Assembly: GCA_963682175.1 (NCBI GenBank)
Contig: OY821784.1
Span: 25,835,621-25,899,620 of the forward strand
Reading direction: 5' to 3'
DNA length: 64,000 nucleotides
Source: Triglochin maritima
Lineage: Eukaryota > Streptophyta > Magnoliopsida > Alismatales > Juncaginaceae
Below, piece after piece: positions 34,955-46,689 of the stretch (the first letter of the stretch is position 1; each line of letters opens with the position of its first letter). The position numbers were made by a program, and so were the translations under genes. The notes below the pieces were generated by a model. The model did not search any database, was not told where the DNA came from, and worked only from the letters and a program-made list of their open reading frames with translations.

Positions 34955-35362
34955 GATCACTAATCCAGAGGGGGTGAATAGATTATATCCCAATTTAGAT
35001 AAATAATGCACAATCAAAATTGTGAAGAAAAGATTGCAAACCAAAAGACGACTCCGGAGATTTATAGAGGTCTGATCACACCACCATGATCTAGTCCTCT
35101 CCTCAAGTTCGGATCGCTCCTCTGATCCCTACTTGAGAATTCACTATTATCTTCATTCCGAGTCGAAGATAAACCCTCTTACAATCAGAGCCTTGCGAAC
35201 ACCCTCGCCTTGCTCTAATCTCCTCTCACAACCAGAGAGGGTGCTTCCTCGAAGCTTTACAACACAATGGAAGACGAATGAAGTTGTTGAACTCTAACTT
35301 GAATGCTCTCAAGGATTAGAATTGAGCTTGGAGTGAATTTGATTGAGCTTGGAGTGAATTTG
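34955..35362 (-). mobile_element. R/U5 fragment of another SIRE-like LTR (D)
   Basis: On the minus strand it parallels the U5 half of LTR A, with GAGAGG and GCGAGGGTGTTCGC blocks and a CCTCTATAAAT element near 35060. It ends at 34960 in sequence containing CCAGAGGGGGTGAATAG. It abuts the U3 of LTR C and is cut off on the right where CACTA element 2 begins. Confidence 0.5.
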
Positions 35363-35545
35363 ATTGAAGTACGTCTATGTGTCGAGAGGTCGGGGTATAG
35401 ACGTCAGCTATTTGTACAGCCGACGTCTATAGGTCTTTATACTTGAACCACAATATTTAATCTTTTAACAACGCAACGTAAATTGAAATATTATTTATTT
35501 CCTTCAATAATAACTATCATTTTTCTTAATGTTTAGATTGAAACG

Positions 35546-36935
35546 GATCGAGAGTGGATTCTTTCAAACCGATTGAGTGATGAGTATGAGAACGTAGTGA
35601 ATATGTTCTTAGAGGTTGCCAAAAAACATTCAAAAAAAACAAATGACAGCGACATGACGTATTGTCCATACAGTAAGTGTCATAATATGTCAGTGCTGAC
35701 TTTTTGGAAATAAAGATTGTTTGTTTGAGAAAGGTTTTGACCCAAGTTACAGACGGTGGATATGGCATGGCAAAAATGAATCATTTAGTTGTTCCAAGAA
35801 TGACGGAGACAATGTTAGTGTGGAAGATCACTTAGAGGAAATAGTTCAGGATATGGCTGAAAAGTTTTCGTCCAACCTTGATTTACTTGGTAATTTGTTG
35901 AGTGACAATGAGAAGCCATTGTATAAAAGTTGTACCAAATTCACTACATTGTCAGTGGTGTTGAAGTTGTACAATTTAAAAGCAGGAAATGGTTGGACCG
36001 ATGTCAGTTTCACATCATTGTTGAAGCTATTGAAAGAGATGCTTTCAGATGATAATGAGCTGCCAGATAGAACTTATGATGCTAAGAAAGTGTTGTGTCC
36101 TATGGGAATGGAATATAGGAAGATACATGCATGCCCGAACGATTGTATATTGTATAGAGGTGAGTTTGAAAACTTACATTCCTGTCCGAGGTGTAATGTT
36201 TCATGATACAAAATGAAACATAGTGGACCAAACCACAATGTAGAGGCTGATGAGATGAAAATCAAAGGACCTCCTGCTAAGATTTTATGGTATCTTCCGA
36301 TAATACCAAGGCTTAAATGTTTGTTTGGAACATGACATGACATGCTGATCGTGAGAAACCAAATGATCAGTTGCTACGTCATCCTGCAGATTCATCTCAG
36401 TGGAAAAAAGTAGATTACGACTTTCCTGTGTTTGGTGACGAATCCAGGAATGTACGACTTGGACTCTGTACGGACGAAATGAATCATTTTGGTAGTTTGA
36501 GTAGCATTCACAGTTCTTGGTCTGTTTTGCTTGTAATTTACAATTTACCCCGTGGTTATGCATGAAACACAAATATATTATGTTGTTCTTAATGATTTCT
36601 GGTCTGAAACAACCTAGAAATGACATCGATGTGTACTTAAGATCTTTAATTGATGACCTAAAGAAATTGTGGGATGACGGAGAGCCAGTTTTTGATTCTT
36701 ATCGTCAGGAGTCGTTTGTAATGCGGACAATTATATTTTGCACGATTAATGACTTTCCAGCTTATGGTAATCTGTCTGGATATTCGGTCAAAGGTCATAA
36801 AGCTTGTCCAATTTGCGAAGAGAATACATGCTCCTTGGAAAGGTCATCGATGCTCCCTGCAACTTTAGGACTCTCTGAAGTTGAGAGAATCTCAAGGCAA
36901 ATTTGCTTCGGATGGTCCGAATGATATTCTATGCG
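35546..36935 (+). pseudogene. TNP2-like CACTA transposase, broken
   Basis: The N-terminal transposase-associated domain (35546-35710) has the YCPYSKCHN zinc-type motif but ends at TAA 35710. The next frame (35721-36206) reads KGFDPSYRRWIWHGK, KFTTLSVVLKLYNLKAGNGWTD and the LCPMGMEYRKIHACPNDCILYRGEFENLHSCPRC block. LPIIPRLKCLFGT and PADSSQWKKVDYDFPVFGDESRNVRLGL follow in other frames. The last segment is HKYIMLFLMISGLKQPRNDIDVYLRSLIDDLKKLWDDG…SGYSVKGHKACPIC. These are hallmark TNP2 (Transposase_21-type) blocks. At least three frame breaks and stops make it non-functional. Confidence 0.85.
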
Positions 36936-37179
36936 AGGCCTTGGGAAATGACAAACACCCCTGTCGTGTGCGGGGGTTGGACTGCGACAATATTATGGAA
37001 AGATTCAATGGTCTACTTTGTCGATGGGTCATACCAAATGGCAGCAAGGGATCGCAGATTTGAAAAATACGTTGCAACTTGTTTTAGAGAGATTGAATTG
37101 TGATTTGCCTACTTCTCCTACCCATCATCGTAGGACCACTTCTTCCCCGGAGACCACTCCTCTTGTGTAGCCAGTGTTC

Positions 37180-37540
37180 AACACCGATCGAAAATATGAA
37201 TTCGTGGTTCATTCTCGAGAATTAGCCCTCTAGGCGGTTCCTCGTTTGGAATGTTCGAGGATGGATCTAGATGTGCTCTATTTGTCGAAGACCCTGATCG
37301 AAGATTGGTGGGACACGGCAAAGTTTATAACATCTCCAGACACCACTTCACAGAGGTGGGAGAGGGAGAAGTGAGGGTTGTAGTGGGGAGTTGTTTAGAT
37401 GCTGGTGTTGTGGTGCCAATTCCGGAAGAAGAGATTGTTACCCTCCGCGATGCTATCGGTGGGTACGTGAGGTGGCTTGGCCATTTAGTAGAGTTAAATG
37501 ACGCACACGAGGTATACTTTAGTTTTGAAAGACTGTAAAT
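37180..37540 (+). pseudogene. DUF8039-like segment of CACTA element 2
   Basis: The frame 37251-37538 encodes RCALFVEDPDRRLVGHGKVYN, GEVRVVVGSCLDAGVVVPIP and IVTLRDAIGGYVRWLGHLVEL. Similar blocks lie between transposase and protease domains in plant CACTA second-gene products. No complete exon structure is recoverable. Confidence 0.55.
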
Positions 37541-37591
37541 TTCAAATTTGTTAACAATTGTATTATTAATGGTTGTATATATATTTGTAAG

Positions 37592-38748
37592 GTGTCAAGC
37601 CCCCGGAGCAAAGGGTCAAACAATCAACCTCCGATCAACATTAATTTGCTTCCAAGTAGGTGCAAAATGTTGTATCAATGTATGGTAGGTAGGAAATCAC
37701 AATCCTTAAGTACTTGGGATTTGGAGGAGGGGGTTAAAGGGTTTCCTTCGGCTTTGTATGTCACCAAAGAGGATGTTACGCAGTTCTTGGCAATGGATTC
37801 ATTGTGTATCATGATTATCGACGTGCAAGTGAAGTAAGTATTTTCTTTGGTATAAGATGAAATATATTGAATAATTTTATCGTAACTGTAATAAAATGTA
37901 ATTTTTACTCTTGTAGACACCTTTATGATGCTAGAAGGTCAGTTTTCCCGACGATCAAGTATTTGGATTTATCAATCTATCTACCTAGATATACGGGAAT
38001 GATAATAAATCGGGTCAGCTTGGGACTCTCATGAAAGAAGAAGACAAAAGATATTATCTACTCCATTATCATGAGAGGTAAACTTGTTAATTCAAAGTGG
38101 AATTTTATTGTGTAATAAACTTCTAATTATATATATAAACATGGGTCATTGGATGCTTGTCGTTGTATGCCTCGTGACTAATTCGGTATATTGGTTTGAT
38201 CCGTTGGGGTCGAATAAACCAAGGGACTCCACAAAGAAACTTGTAAATCTGAAAGTTCATTCTAATCATTGTGTTTGTAATCCATGGATTTTTATTAGTA
38301 TTATTGAATTCATGTTCAATAACTTGTGCTACTCAGGACAATGAAGGTTTATAGAGCGTTAGGTGACAAGAGAACAACCCCAAAAGCGGGAGTAGCATGA
38401 CATGGAATGAGAGTAAGTTCTTTCTCCCATTTTAAGTTAGGAACATATAATTAGCGAATTTCTATGTTTGTGAACCAGAAGCAGACTGGAAATATGGAAT
38501 GTGGTTATTACGTGTTGAGATACATGGAGGAAATTCTCAAATTTGCAAGTCAATGCTTATCCCTATCCGAGGTAGTATAGATCACTATTCAGTTGTATAG
38601 TTATAGTTTCATTATTTGGATATTAATATTTTTACTTGTATTTTGATAGGTCTTCCCAAAAAGTAGTGATCCCTACTCACAACAGGAGCTCGATGATACT
38701 CGCGACCGATGGACTCGCTATTTTATCATAAACATGTTGATGAACTAA
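37592..38748 (+). pseudogene. Ulp1-like C48 protease of CACTA element 2
   Basis: Segments in order: CKMLYQCMVGRKSQSLSTWDLEEGVKGFPS (from 37660), LYDARRSVF (37921), GHWMLVVVCLVTNSVYWFDPLG (38142-38207) with the His and Asp positions of the C48 triad, and GNMECGYYVLRYMEEIL (from 38489) with the catalytic Cys. It ends …RDRWTRYFIINMLMN with a stop at 38746-38748. Introns separate the parts. Compared with element 1, a frame change near 37950 disrupts the second segment. Such proteases are carried, not host, genes. Confidence 0.7.
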
Positions 38749-39440
38749 GAGGTTCTCATGTCACTAACACTTTTTTGTAATTTAGTTAACAAATTCACTT
38801 GTACTACAAACATACAATGTTATGCCTTAATATAATCGCTTCACTTTTAAAATGAATGTCAAGTGTTTATGTATGAATTAATGTCAAGTGTGTTGAATGA
38901 TTATGTGTATGTTTGTATGTATTTGTTTGTGTATGTATGTTTGTATGTATATGTGGATGAAAGTGTGTATGTATTTGCGTTTGTGAACGAATTTGGTGCA
39001 GACATCACACGCGTACTGTAGATTGTCAATCCTACAAGAAAAGGAATCACGCACGTACTATGTGTTAAATAAATAAAATATATACAATTTGGAAATACGA
39101 GATTTATTGGTACTTTGGTTTTTCCGAATAGATTATTAATGTTTTTGGTAAATATAAATGATTTTGGAATAAAATAGAAGTTGAGAAAAAAATTAACGAT
39201 GTGGAAGAAAGAGTGGAATGACCTAAGTCATGGTTAAGGGTAAATAGTGAAAGATGAGATTGAGTCATGATAATGTGGTAGGAAGAGAGAGAAGAGAGAG
39301 AAAGTGGATGATGACCTAAGTCATCCGGGATGACCTAGGTCATGACCGTGGATGCTCTAACAGTCTTGTCGTACCAGACCATCGTGAATAAGTGATCCAC
39401 ATTTATTCTGTGGTCCAAACACAGACAGTCACTACATTGC

Positions 39441-41418
39441 TATAAGAACCCCAAACCCAACCCTCTCTCTCACCTCTCTTCCCCAAATCCCTAACCCTAA
39501 CCCCAACCCACTTCTTCCTCCTTCCATCGACGACGACGACGACCTCGACGGCGAGGAGCTCCGGCGACCGCGTGTAGACGCGGAGAGGAATCGTCCTCTT
39601 CTCCGGTCTTCTTCTCGTGAGGTACGCCATCCCTCCCTCGCGTTTAGAGTTAGGAGGTCGGGGTAGTGGGAGGGGGTGCCGGGGAGGCCGGTCGGAGAAG
39701 CGTCGGAGGTGCAAACGACGCGTGTGCGTTGGAGTTGCGCGTGCAGCCCGAGAGTCGTGCCACCCCGTGGAGGCGGTGTCCTTCGGCCTTCGCAACCCGC
39801 GGCGGTGTTTCGGTTGCGACGGCGCGGCCGGAGGACCGGAATCCGATGACCGGAGTTGGCTGGTTTTGGGTTGTCGGGTGGAGGAGAAAGATTTGGGAAA
39901 TTTGCATATAGTTTATGCATGTTAGTTGTAATTGGGTGGGTTGATTAAAGATTGGGTTAATTGCAGCAAAATCTTGAATTTTATGGTTTTGGTTAACTAT
40001 GTTAGTAATTGGGAAAGTTGCTGAATAAACTCTAAAATTATGAGTATTTAATTGACTAGTTAATAATTTGATTAATTGCACAATAAACCCTAGATTTAAT
40101 TGTATTGGTTTAATTGATTAACAATTGGTTTAATTGCTGGAAAACTTTGAATTCTAGTGCATTTGAATTCAGGAATTATAATTGGGTAATTTACTGTTTT
40201 CCCCTAAACTTTTGTGAATTGTGAAATATAAGGAAATTTTAGGCAAATTACACTTATAGCCCTGTACTTTGATTTGTGGACTTAGAGCTATAGTTTACTA
40301 CGTTGCTTACATGATTTTATAATCTTGTTCATTCTTTATTGCTTTATGCCTTGTTGGGGCTATGGACCCATGCTGTCGGGGGTAAATTGCATTTACCCCA
40401 TTGCCTAGTGAGACTGTGAGATTGTGAGAGGTTCATGGAACCGATTGTCCACCCACGTTGGTTCGAGTGGCCGTTGGAGCGTTGCTCACGGACTCGGGCG
40501 TGTGGTCGAGTAATGGAGATGACGCGTGAGGCACGTATGATTAGATGTAGGGTGTTCCCTTGTTGGGGCGGTCCAGGATGGTTTACCAGCGTTGTTGCGA
40601 GTGATCGTTAGGGAGCGTTGCTCACGGGCTGGGGCGTTGTGGTTGGATTCCCGGAGTCGGTTCCCCCCTTGTTGTTGCGGTTCGGAAGGGACCACCCACG
40701 TTGTGGCGAGTGACCGTTAGGGAGCGTTGCTCACGGGCTCGGGCGTGTTGTCGGCTTCCGAAGCCGGATGCGGAACTGGTCAGCTCACCAGCATTGTGAC
40801 GGGTGACCTTTCGGGAGCGTTGCTCACGGGCTCGGGCGCGTGGTTGGAGTAGGGCGTTGCCTTGTGGGCCGGATGTGCGGTCTTGTCGAGGGTGCACGCT
40901 CGGCCTGGCTGGGCGCGTGGTTTCCTTGGGACGTGTGACAGTTCTGTCGTGAGAGCGGGTTGAGTGTCGCCTTGTGGGTTGGATGCGCGGTGGGATTTGA
41001 GGTGCACGTTCGGCCTCGCTGGGCGTGTGACCGCCTTGGAACACGAGACCAGTGTGAGTCGTTAGGGACGACTAGACCTTGTTCAGTGTCGGGTTGGGGT
41101 GGTGTACTGTGTCTTGATTTAAGACTCAGGCATGCCTGTTCGTGTGCAGGTGGGACGCGGTAGGTGATCGGAGGTGACTTGGGCTTGGGACGCGTGGACT
41201 GGATCTATTGAGCTCAGTTGTCATGTATTTTCCTACTCATCTTAGTAGTTATGTAGTAGGTTTCAGATTGCTTGTATTTTCCTTCCGCATTGTACCTTGA
41301 CTTGACCTTATCATATATTTTAAATTGAGGCCTCGAGATGGTTATTACAGTTAATGTCCCTTTTTTGCTTCCTTTTAGTGTTGTACTCATTGCTGTGTCC
41401 CGAGTGCGGATTAGGGGT
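39441..41418 (+). repeat. 5' LTR of the gypsy element, lacking its last bases
   Basis: About 1,978 bp aligned with the 3' LTR. It contains four GAGCGTTGCTCACGGGCTCGGGCG-like units (about 40480, 40612, 40720, 40816). Similarity to the 3' LTR ends at GGATTAGGGG; the terminal GTTACA is absent and zinc-knuckle coding sequence follows at once. GC content is high for this window. Reading frames inside it are LTR sequence, not genes. Confidence 0.85.
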
Positions 41419-44400
41419 GGAGCAGCGAGAGCCTGTTTCACTTGTGGGAAGCCGGGGCACGTTGCACGTAACTGCAGGGTACAGAGATTAGGTGCAGGGG
41501 GTACCAAGTCGACAGATGGGTCGTCGAGGGCCGCTGGACGTGTTTTCGCAGGACGCTTGGAGGATTCTGTAGCTGTGTCTGCTGACGTGGTGGAAGGTAT
41601 ACTTGTTGTTGCTGGTCGTGTGGCCATGATTTTATTTGATAGCGGTGCTACGCATTCCTTCATTGCTGAGAGAATTGCGAGCGTAGTGGACATTTGCCCC
41701 CTGAGTCTGGCCTCCCGTCTCGAGGTCGGCACCCCTGTTGGAGAGAGGCTTGTGCTCGGGAAGTTTCTAGATGGCGTACCGATTGTGTCGGGCGACGAGA
41801 GCTTCACGATTGACTTGGTATTGTTGCCGATGGTGGACTTTGACGTGATACTCGGGATGGACTGGTTGTCCCGATATGATGTACAAGTTCATTGTCGAGA
41901 GCGGAGGATGTTGATTCCGCGGGCATTGGGTCAGTATCTGGTGATCCGTGGAGTGCGCGGCGGAGAGGGTCGTATTTTCGTTTCTGCACTGAAAGCACAG
42001 AAGCTCTTGAGCCAGGGGTGTGCAGCTTTTCTGGCGAGCGTAGTGGCAGAGGGTGAGAGACCCAGTTTGGAACAGGTCGAGACGGTCCGGGTTTTTGCGG
42101 ATATGTTTCCAGAGGATCTGCCAGGATTGCCTCCGCATCGAGAGTTTGAGTTTGCTATCGACCTGCTTCCTGGTGCGACGCCTCAGCCTAAGGCGTCGTA
42201 ACAGATGGCCCCAGCAGAGTTGTCCGAGTTGAAGATTCAATTGCAGGAGTTGTTGGACAAGGAGTTCATTCGGCCGAGTGTGTCACCGTGGGGTGCCCCT
42301 GTTTTGTTCGTGAAGAAGGACGGCTCGATGAGAATGTGTGTCGACTACCAGATGTTGAAAAAGGTGACTGTCAGGAACCGTTACCCGTTGCCGAGGATTG
42401 ATGACCTTTTTTATCAGTTGAAGGCCGCGACGGTTTTCTCGAAGTTTGACTTGAGATCTGTGTACCATCAGTTGAGGATCAGAGATGAGGACGTGCCGAA
42501 GACGGCATTTCGCACGAGATATGGACACTACGAGTTTTTGGTGATGTTATTCGGATTGACGAACGCACCTGCAACGTTCATGGATTTGATGAACAGGAAT
42601 TTTAAGCCATTATTGGATCAGTTCGTGATTGTGTTTGTAGATGATATCCTGGTATATTCACCGGATCATGAGACACTTAGAGAGCATTTGCGGACCGTAC
42701 TACAGGCTCTGAGGGAGCATCAGTTGTATGCCAAATACTCAAAGTGTGAATTTTGGCTTGATAGCATGGCGTTCCTTGGGCACATCGTGTCAAAGGATGA
42801 CATTTCGGTGGATCCGGCGAAGATTGAGGCAGTGACACAGTGGCGGGCACCCACATCAGTGACAGAGGTAAGAAGCTTTGTGGGATTAGCAGGTTATTAC
42901 AGGTGCTTAATTTAGGACTTCTCGAAGATTGCTTCTCCATTGACAACATTAACGTGGAAGGGTGTGAGGTTTGTCTGGTCGCAGAAGTGCGAGGATAGCT
43001 TCCAAGAGTTGAAGAGGCGGCTGACGACCGCGCCCGTCCTTACCCTTCCTAGTGGCAGTGGCGGTCTCATGATCTACAGTGATGCTTCTGGTACGGGTCT
43101 AGGGTGCGTGCTGATGCAGCATGGGAAGGTGGTAGCATATGCGTCGAGGCCGTTGAATGTCCACGAGCAGAATTATCCCACTCATGATTTGGAGTTGGCA
43201 GCAGTGGTGTATGCACTGAAGATCTGGAGGCACTACCTGTATGGCGAGCAGTTCGAGGTATTAACAGATCACCAGAGTCTGAAGTATCTATTCTCGCAGA
43301 AGGAACTGAACATGAGGTAGCGATGTTGGTTAGAGTTCGTGAAAGATTATGACCCCATGATCGCCTACCACCCGGGAAAGGCGAACACGGTAGCCGACGC
43401 TCTGAGTCGGAAGTGGGAGAGTTCGGTGGCTAGCTTGCGAGTCTGTGAGTGGAGGTTGTTGGAGGACCTAGTGCAGTGGAGGTCGTTTGCAGCAGCAAAC
43501 AGCGGAGCTATGATTGCCAGTTTACGGGTTGAGCCAGATATAGTGGAGCACATTGTTCGCGTACAGGCAGACGACCTTGAGATGGCCACCTTGATGCAGT
43601 CAGCTCAGACAGAGGGATCAGTGTTCAGGATATCTCCTGATAGAGGCATCAGGTTCAGGAGCAGACTGTGGGTACTAGTGACAGCTGACCTGCGGAGAGA
43701 AGTCATGGAGAAAGCTCATCGTGCTCGATATACGATCCATCCGGGGAGCACGAAGATGTATAGGGTTTTGTAGAGACATTACTGATGGCGAGGCATGAAG
43801 AGGGATATCGCGAAGTTTGTGTCACAGTGTCTGGTTTGTCAGCAGGTGAAGATTGAGCACCAGAGGCCTGCTAGATTATTGCAGAGGTTTGAGTTTCCAA
43901 AGTGGAAATGGGAGCACGTGACCATGGATTTCGTTACGGGACTACCCAAGACGAGACGTTTCCATGACGTGATCTGGGTGATTGTGGACCGACTGACCAA
44001 GTCGGCGCACTTTCTAGCGGTACGGATGATGTTGCCGTTGAGCATCTTTGCACAGTTATATGTTGATGAGATAGTCAGGTTGCATGGAGTACCGATATCC
44101 ATCATCTCAGATCGAGACACGCGATTCGCGTCAGGTTTTTGGGGGTCGCTTCAGAGAGCATTGGGGACAAAGATGAAATTCAGTACTGCTTTTCACCCTC
44201 AGACGGATGGTCAGTCAGAGAGGACCATACAGACACTCGAGGACATCTTGAGAGTGTGTACCTTGGACTGGGTAGGTAGTTGGGTTGAGCATTTACCGCT
44301 GATTGAGTTCGCGTACAACAACAACTTCCATGTCAGTTTAGGGATGGCACCTTATGAGGCGTTGTACGGACGACCGTGTAGATCACCCTCGTGTTGGGTG

Positions 44401-44966
44401 AGGTGGGCGAGAGACAACTGATTGGGCCAGAGATCGTCCAGCAGTGTGCAGAGAAGGTGGATGTCATCCGGCAGAGCTTGGCCACAGCGCAGAGTAGGCA
44501 GAAGAGTTATGCAGACCAGCGTCGGCGAGAGTTAACTTTTGCTGTGGGCGATCACGTGTTCCTGAGGATCTCTCCTGCCAAGGGAGTCATGAGATTTGGG
44601 CACCGAGGGAAGTTGAGTCCGAGGTACATAGGGCCGTTCGAGATTTTGGACCGAGTTGGTGTCGTTGCGTATCAGATTGCATTGCCACCTCGGTTTTCGG
44701 GAGTACATAATGTATTCCATGTTTCGATGCTGAGGAAGTACGTTGCTGATCCTTTGCACGTGTTGGAGGCATATATGCCTGGGGTGCGGCCAGATTTGTC
44801 GTTGGAGGAGCGACCAGTAGAGATAGTGGATCGGATGGAACACCAGTTGCGTAGGAGGGTCATCATGATGGTAAAGGTTCGATTGGAGTACCACACACCG
44901 CGAGAGGCCATGTGGGAGATCGAGGCAAATGTGCGGGAGAAGTACCCAGAGCTTTTCGGTGCGTAA
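41338..44966 (+). pseudogene. Gypsy pol polyprotein remnant (gag end, PR, RT, RNase H, INT)
   Basis: The first frame (41338-42201) has the zinc knuckle ACFTCGKPGHVARNC, the aspartic protease LFDSGATHSFI and ILGMDWL. RT (42205-42915) has [25 protein letters not shown] and the catalytic [10 protein letters not shown]. RNase H (42940-43320) has [14 protein letters not shown] and [11 protein letters not shown]. Integrase (43795-44421) has a CLVCQQVK zinc-type part, [23 protein letters not shown] and [13 protein letters not shown]. The C-terminal part is 44391-44966. Stops lie at 42199, 42913, 43318 and 43771, with a one-base loss near 44397. Several stops replace codons that are normally Gln, Trp or Arg, consistent with C-to-T decay. 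It is not functional. Confidence 0.9.
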
Positions 44967-45010
44967 CTTATCTTCATTTCGTGGACGAAATTCCTTTTTG
45001 GTGGGGTGAT

Positions 45011-46689
45011 TATAAGAACCCCAAACCCAACCCTCTCTCTCTCACCTCTCTTCCCCAAATCCCTAACCCTAACCCTAACCCTAACCCCAACCCACTTCTT
45101 CCTCCTTCCAGCGACGACGACGACGACCTTGACGGCGAGGAGCTCCGGCGACTGCGTGTAGACGCGGAGAGGAATCGTCCTTTTCTCCGGTCTTCTTCTC
45201 GTGAGGTATGCCATCCCTCCCTCGCGTTTAGAGTTAGGAGGTCGGGGTAGTGGGAGGGGGTGCCGGGGAGGCCGGTCGGAGAAGCGTCGGAGGTGCAAAC
45301 GACGCGTGTGCGTTGGAGTTGCGCGTGCAGCCGCGAGAGTCGTGCCACCCCGTGGAGGCGGTGTCCTTCGGCCTTTGCAACCCGCGGCGGTGTTTCGGTG
45401 GCGATGGCGCGGCCGGAGGGCCGGAATCCGACGACCGGAGTTAGCTAGTTTTGGGTTGTCGGGTGGAGGAGAAATATTTGGGAAATTTGCATATAGTTTA
45501 TGCATGTTAGTTGTAATTGGGTGGGTTGATTAAAGATTGGGTTAATTGCAGCAAAACCTTGAATTTTATGGTTTTGGTTAACTATGTTAGTAATTGGGAA
45601 AGTTGCTAAATAAACTCCAAAACTATGAGTATTTAATTGACTAGTTAATAATTTGATTAATTGCAGAATAAACCCTAGATTTAATTGTATTGGTTTAATT
45701 GATTAACAACTGGTTTAATTGCTGGAAAAACTTTGAATTCTAGTGCATTTGAATTCAGGAATTATAATTGGGTAATTTACTGTTTTCCCCTAAACATTTG
45801 GGAATTGTGAAATATAAGGGAATTTTAGGCAAATTACACTTATACCCCTGTACTTTGATTTGTGGACTTAGAGCTATAGTTTCACTACGTTGCTCACGGG
45901 TTCGGGCGTTGTGGTTGGATTCCCGGAGTCGGTTTCCCCCTTGTTGCGGTTCGGAAGGGCCCACCCACGTTGTGGCGAGTGACCGTTAGGGAGCGTTGCT
46001 CACGGGCTCGGGCGTGTGGTCGGCTTCCGAAGCCGGATGCGGAACTGGTCAGCTCACCAGCGTTTTGATGGGTGATCGTTCGGGAGCGTTGCTCACGGGC
46101 TCAGGCACGTGGTTGGAGTAGGCGTTGCCTTGTGGGCCGGATGCACGGTCTTGTCGAGGGTGCACGCTTGTGCTGGCTAGGCGCGTGGTTGCCTTGGGAC
46201 GTGTGACAGTTCTGCCGTGAGAGCGGGTTGAGTGTCGCCTTGTGGGTTGGATGCGCGGTGGGGTTCGAGGTGCACGCTCGGCCTCGCTGGGCGCGTGACC
46301 GCCTTGGAACACGAGACCAGTGTGAGTCGTCAGGGACGACTAGACCTTGTTCAGTGTCGGGTTGGGGTGGTGTACTGTGTCTTGATTTAAGACTCAGGCA
46401 TGCCTGTTCGTGTGCAGGTGGGACGCGGTAGGTGATCGGAGGCGACTTGGGCTTGGGACGCGTGGACTGGATCTGTTGAGCTCAGTTGTCATGTATTTTC
46501 CTACTCATCTTAGTAGTTGTGTAGTAGGTTTCAGATTGCTTGTATTTCCTTCCGCATTGCACCTTGACTTGACCTTATCATATATTTTAAATTGAGGTCT
46601 CGAGTTGATTATTACAGTTAATGTCCATTTTTCACTTCCTTTAGTGTTGTCTCATTGCTGTGTCTCGAGTACGGATTAGAGGCGTTACA
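45011..46689 (+). repeat. 3' LTR of the gypsy element
   Basis: 1,679 bp preceded by the purine tract GGTGGGGTGAT. It is about 310 bp shorter than the 5' copy because one interval between two CGTTGCTCAC repeats (40303-40616 in the 5' LTR) is missing. It has four CCCTAA units (45060-45085) where the 5' LTR has two. The end GGCGTTACA is followed by the target ATTGC. Confidence 0.88.

Larger units (their letters stand above)
35365..39000 (+). mobile_element. CACTA element 2: coding copy with truncated ends
   Basis: The left edge keeps three subterminal motifs (GACGTCAGC, GCCGACGTCTAT; 35370-35440) of the same type as element 1. Transposase-associated, TNP2-like, DUF8039-like and Ulp1-like segments follow in order on the plus strand. 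The region 37520-38880 aligns with the reverse of element 1 (29000-30320). No subterminal array or CACTA terminus is visible on the right; similarity ends near 39000. It is a decayed sister copy that keeps the transposase part missing from element 1. Confidence 0.8.
39441..46689 (+). mobile_element. Del/Tekay-like Ty3-gypsy element, decayed
   Basis: Two long LTRs flank pol. Both start TATAAGAACCCC and the 3' one ends GGCGTTACA. ATTGC flanks the element at 39436-39440 and 46690-46694. The order protease, reverse transcriptase, RNase H, integrase identifies Ty3-gypsy, and the ILGMDWL and C-terminal MWEIEANVREKYPELF-type ending suggest the Del/Tekay branch. A deletion fuses the 5' LTR directly to the gag zinc knuckle, removing the primer-binding site and most of gag. 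Four stops and one frameshift interrupt pol. It ends about 365 bp beyond the stop codon of the convergent galactosyltransferase gene. Confidence 0.9.

Noticed and set aside
39403..39925. Long overlapping frames on both strands (up to 162 codons) as possible GC-rich genes
   Set aside because: They lie in the 5' LTR, recur in the 3' LTR at 45010-45530, and are Arg/Pro/Gly-rich low-complexity translations of GC-rich DNA.
40486..41163. Frames with repeated REQRS...HN-like peptides
   Set aside because: They are translations of the GCGTTGCTCACGGGCTCGG repeats in the LTR, with no conserved domain, and are interrupted differently in the two LTR copies.
45055..45095. Interstitial telomere (repeated CCCTAA)
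   Set aside because: Only four CCCTAA units inside an LTR, with two at the same place in the other LTR; plant telomeres are mostly CCCTAAA and far longer. It is a microsatellite expansion.
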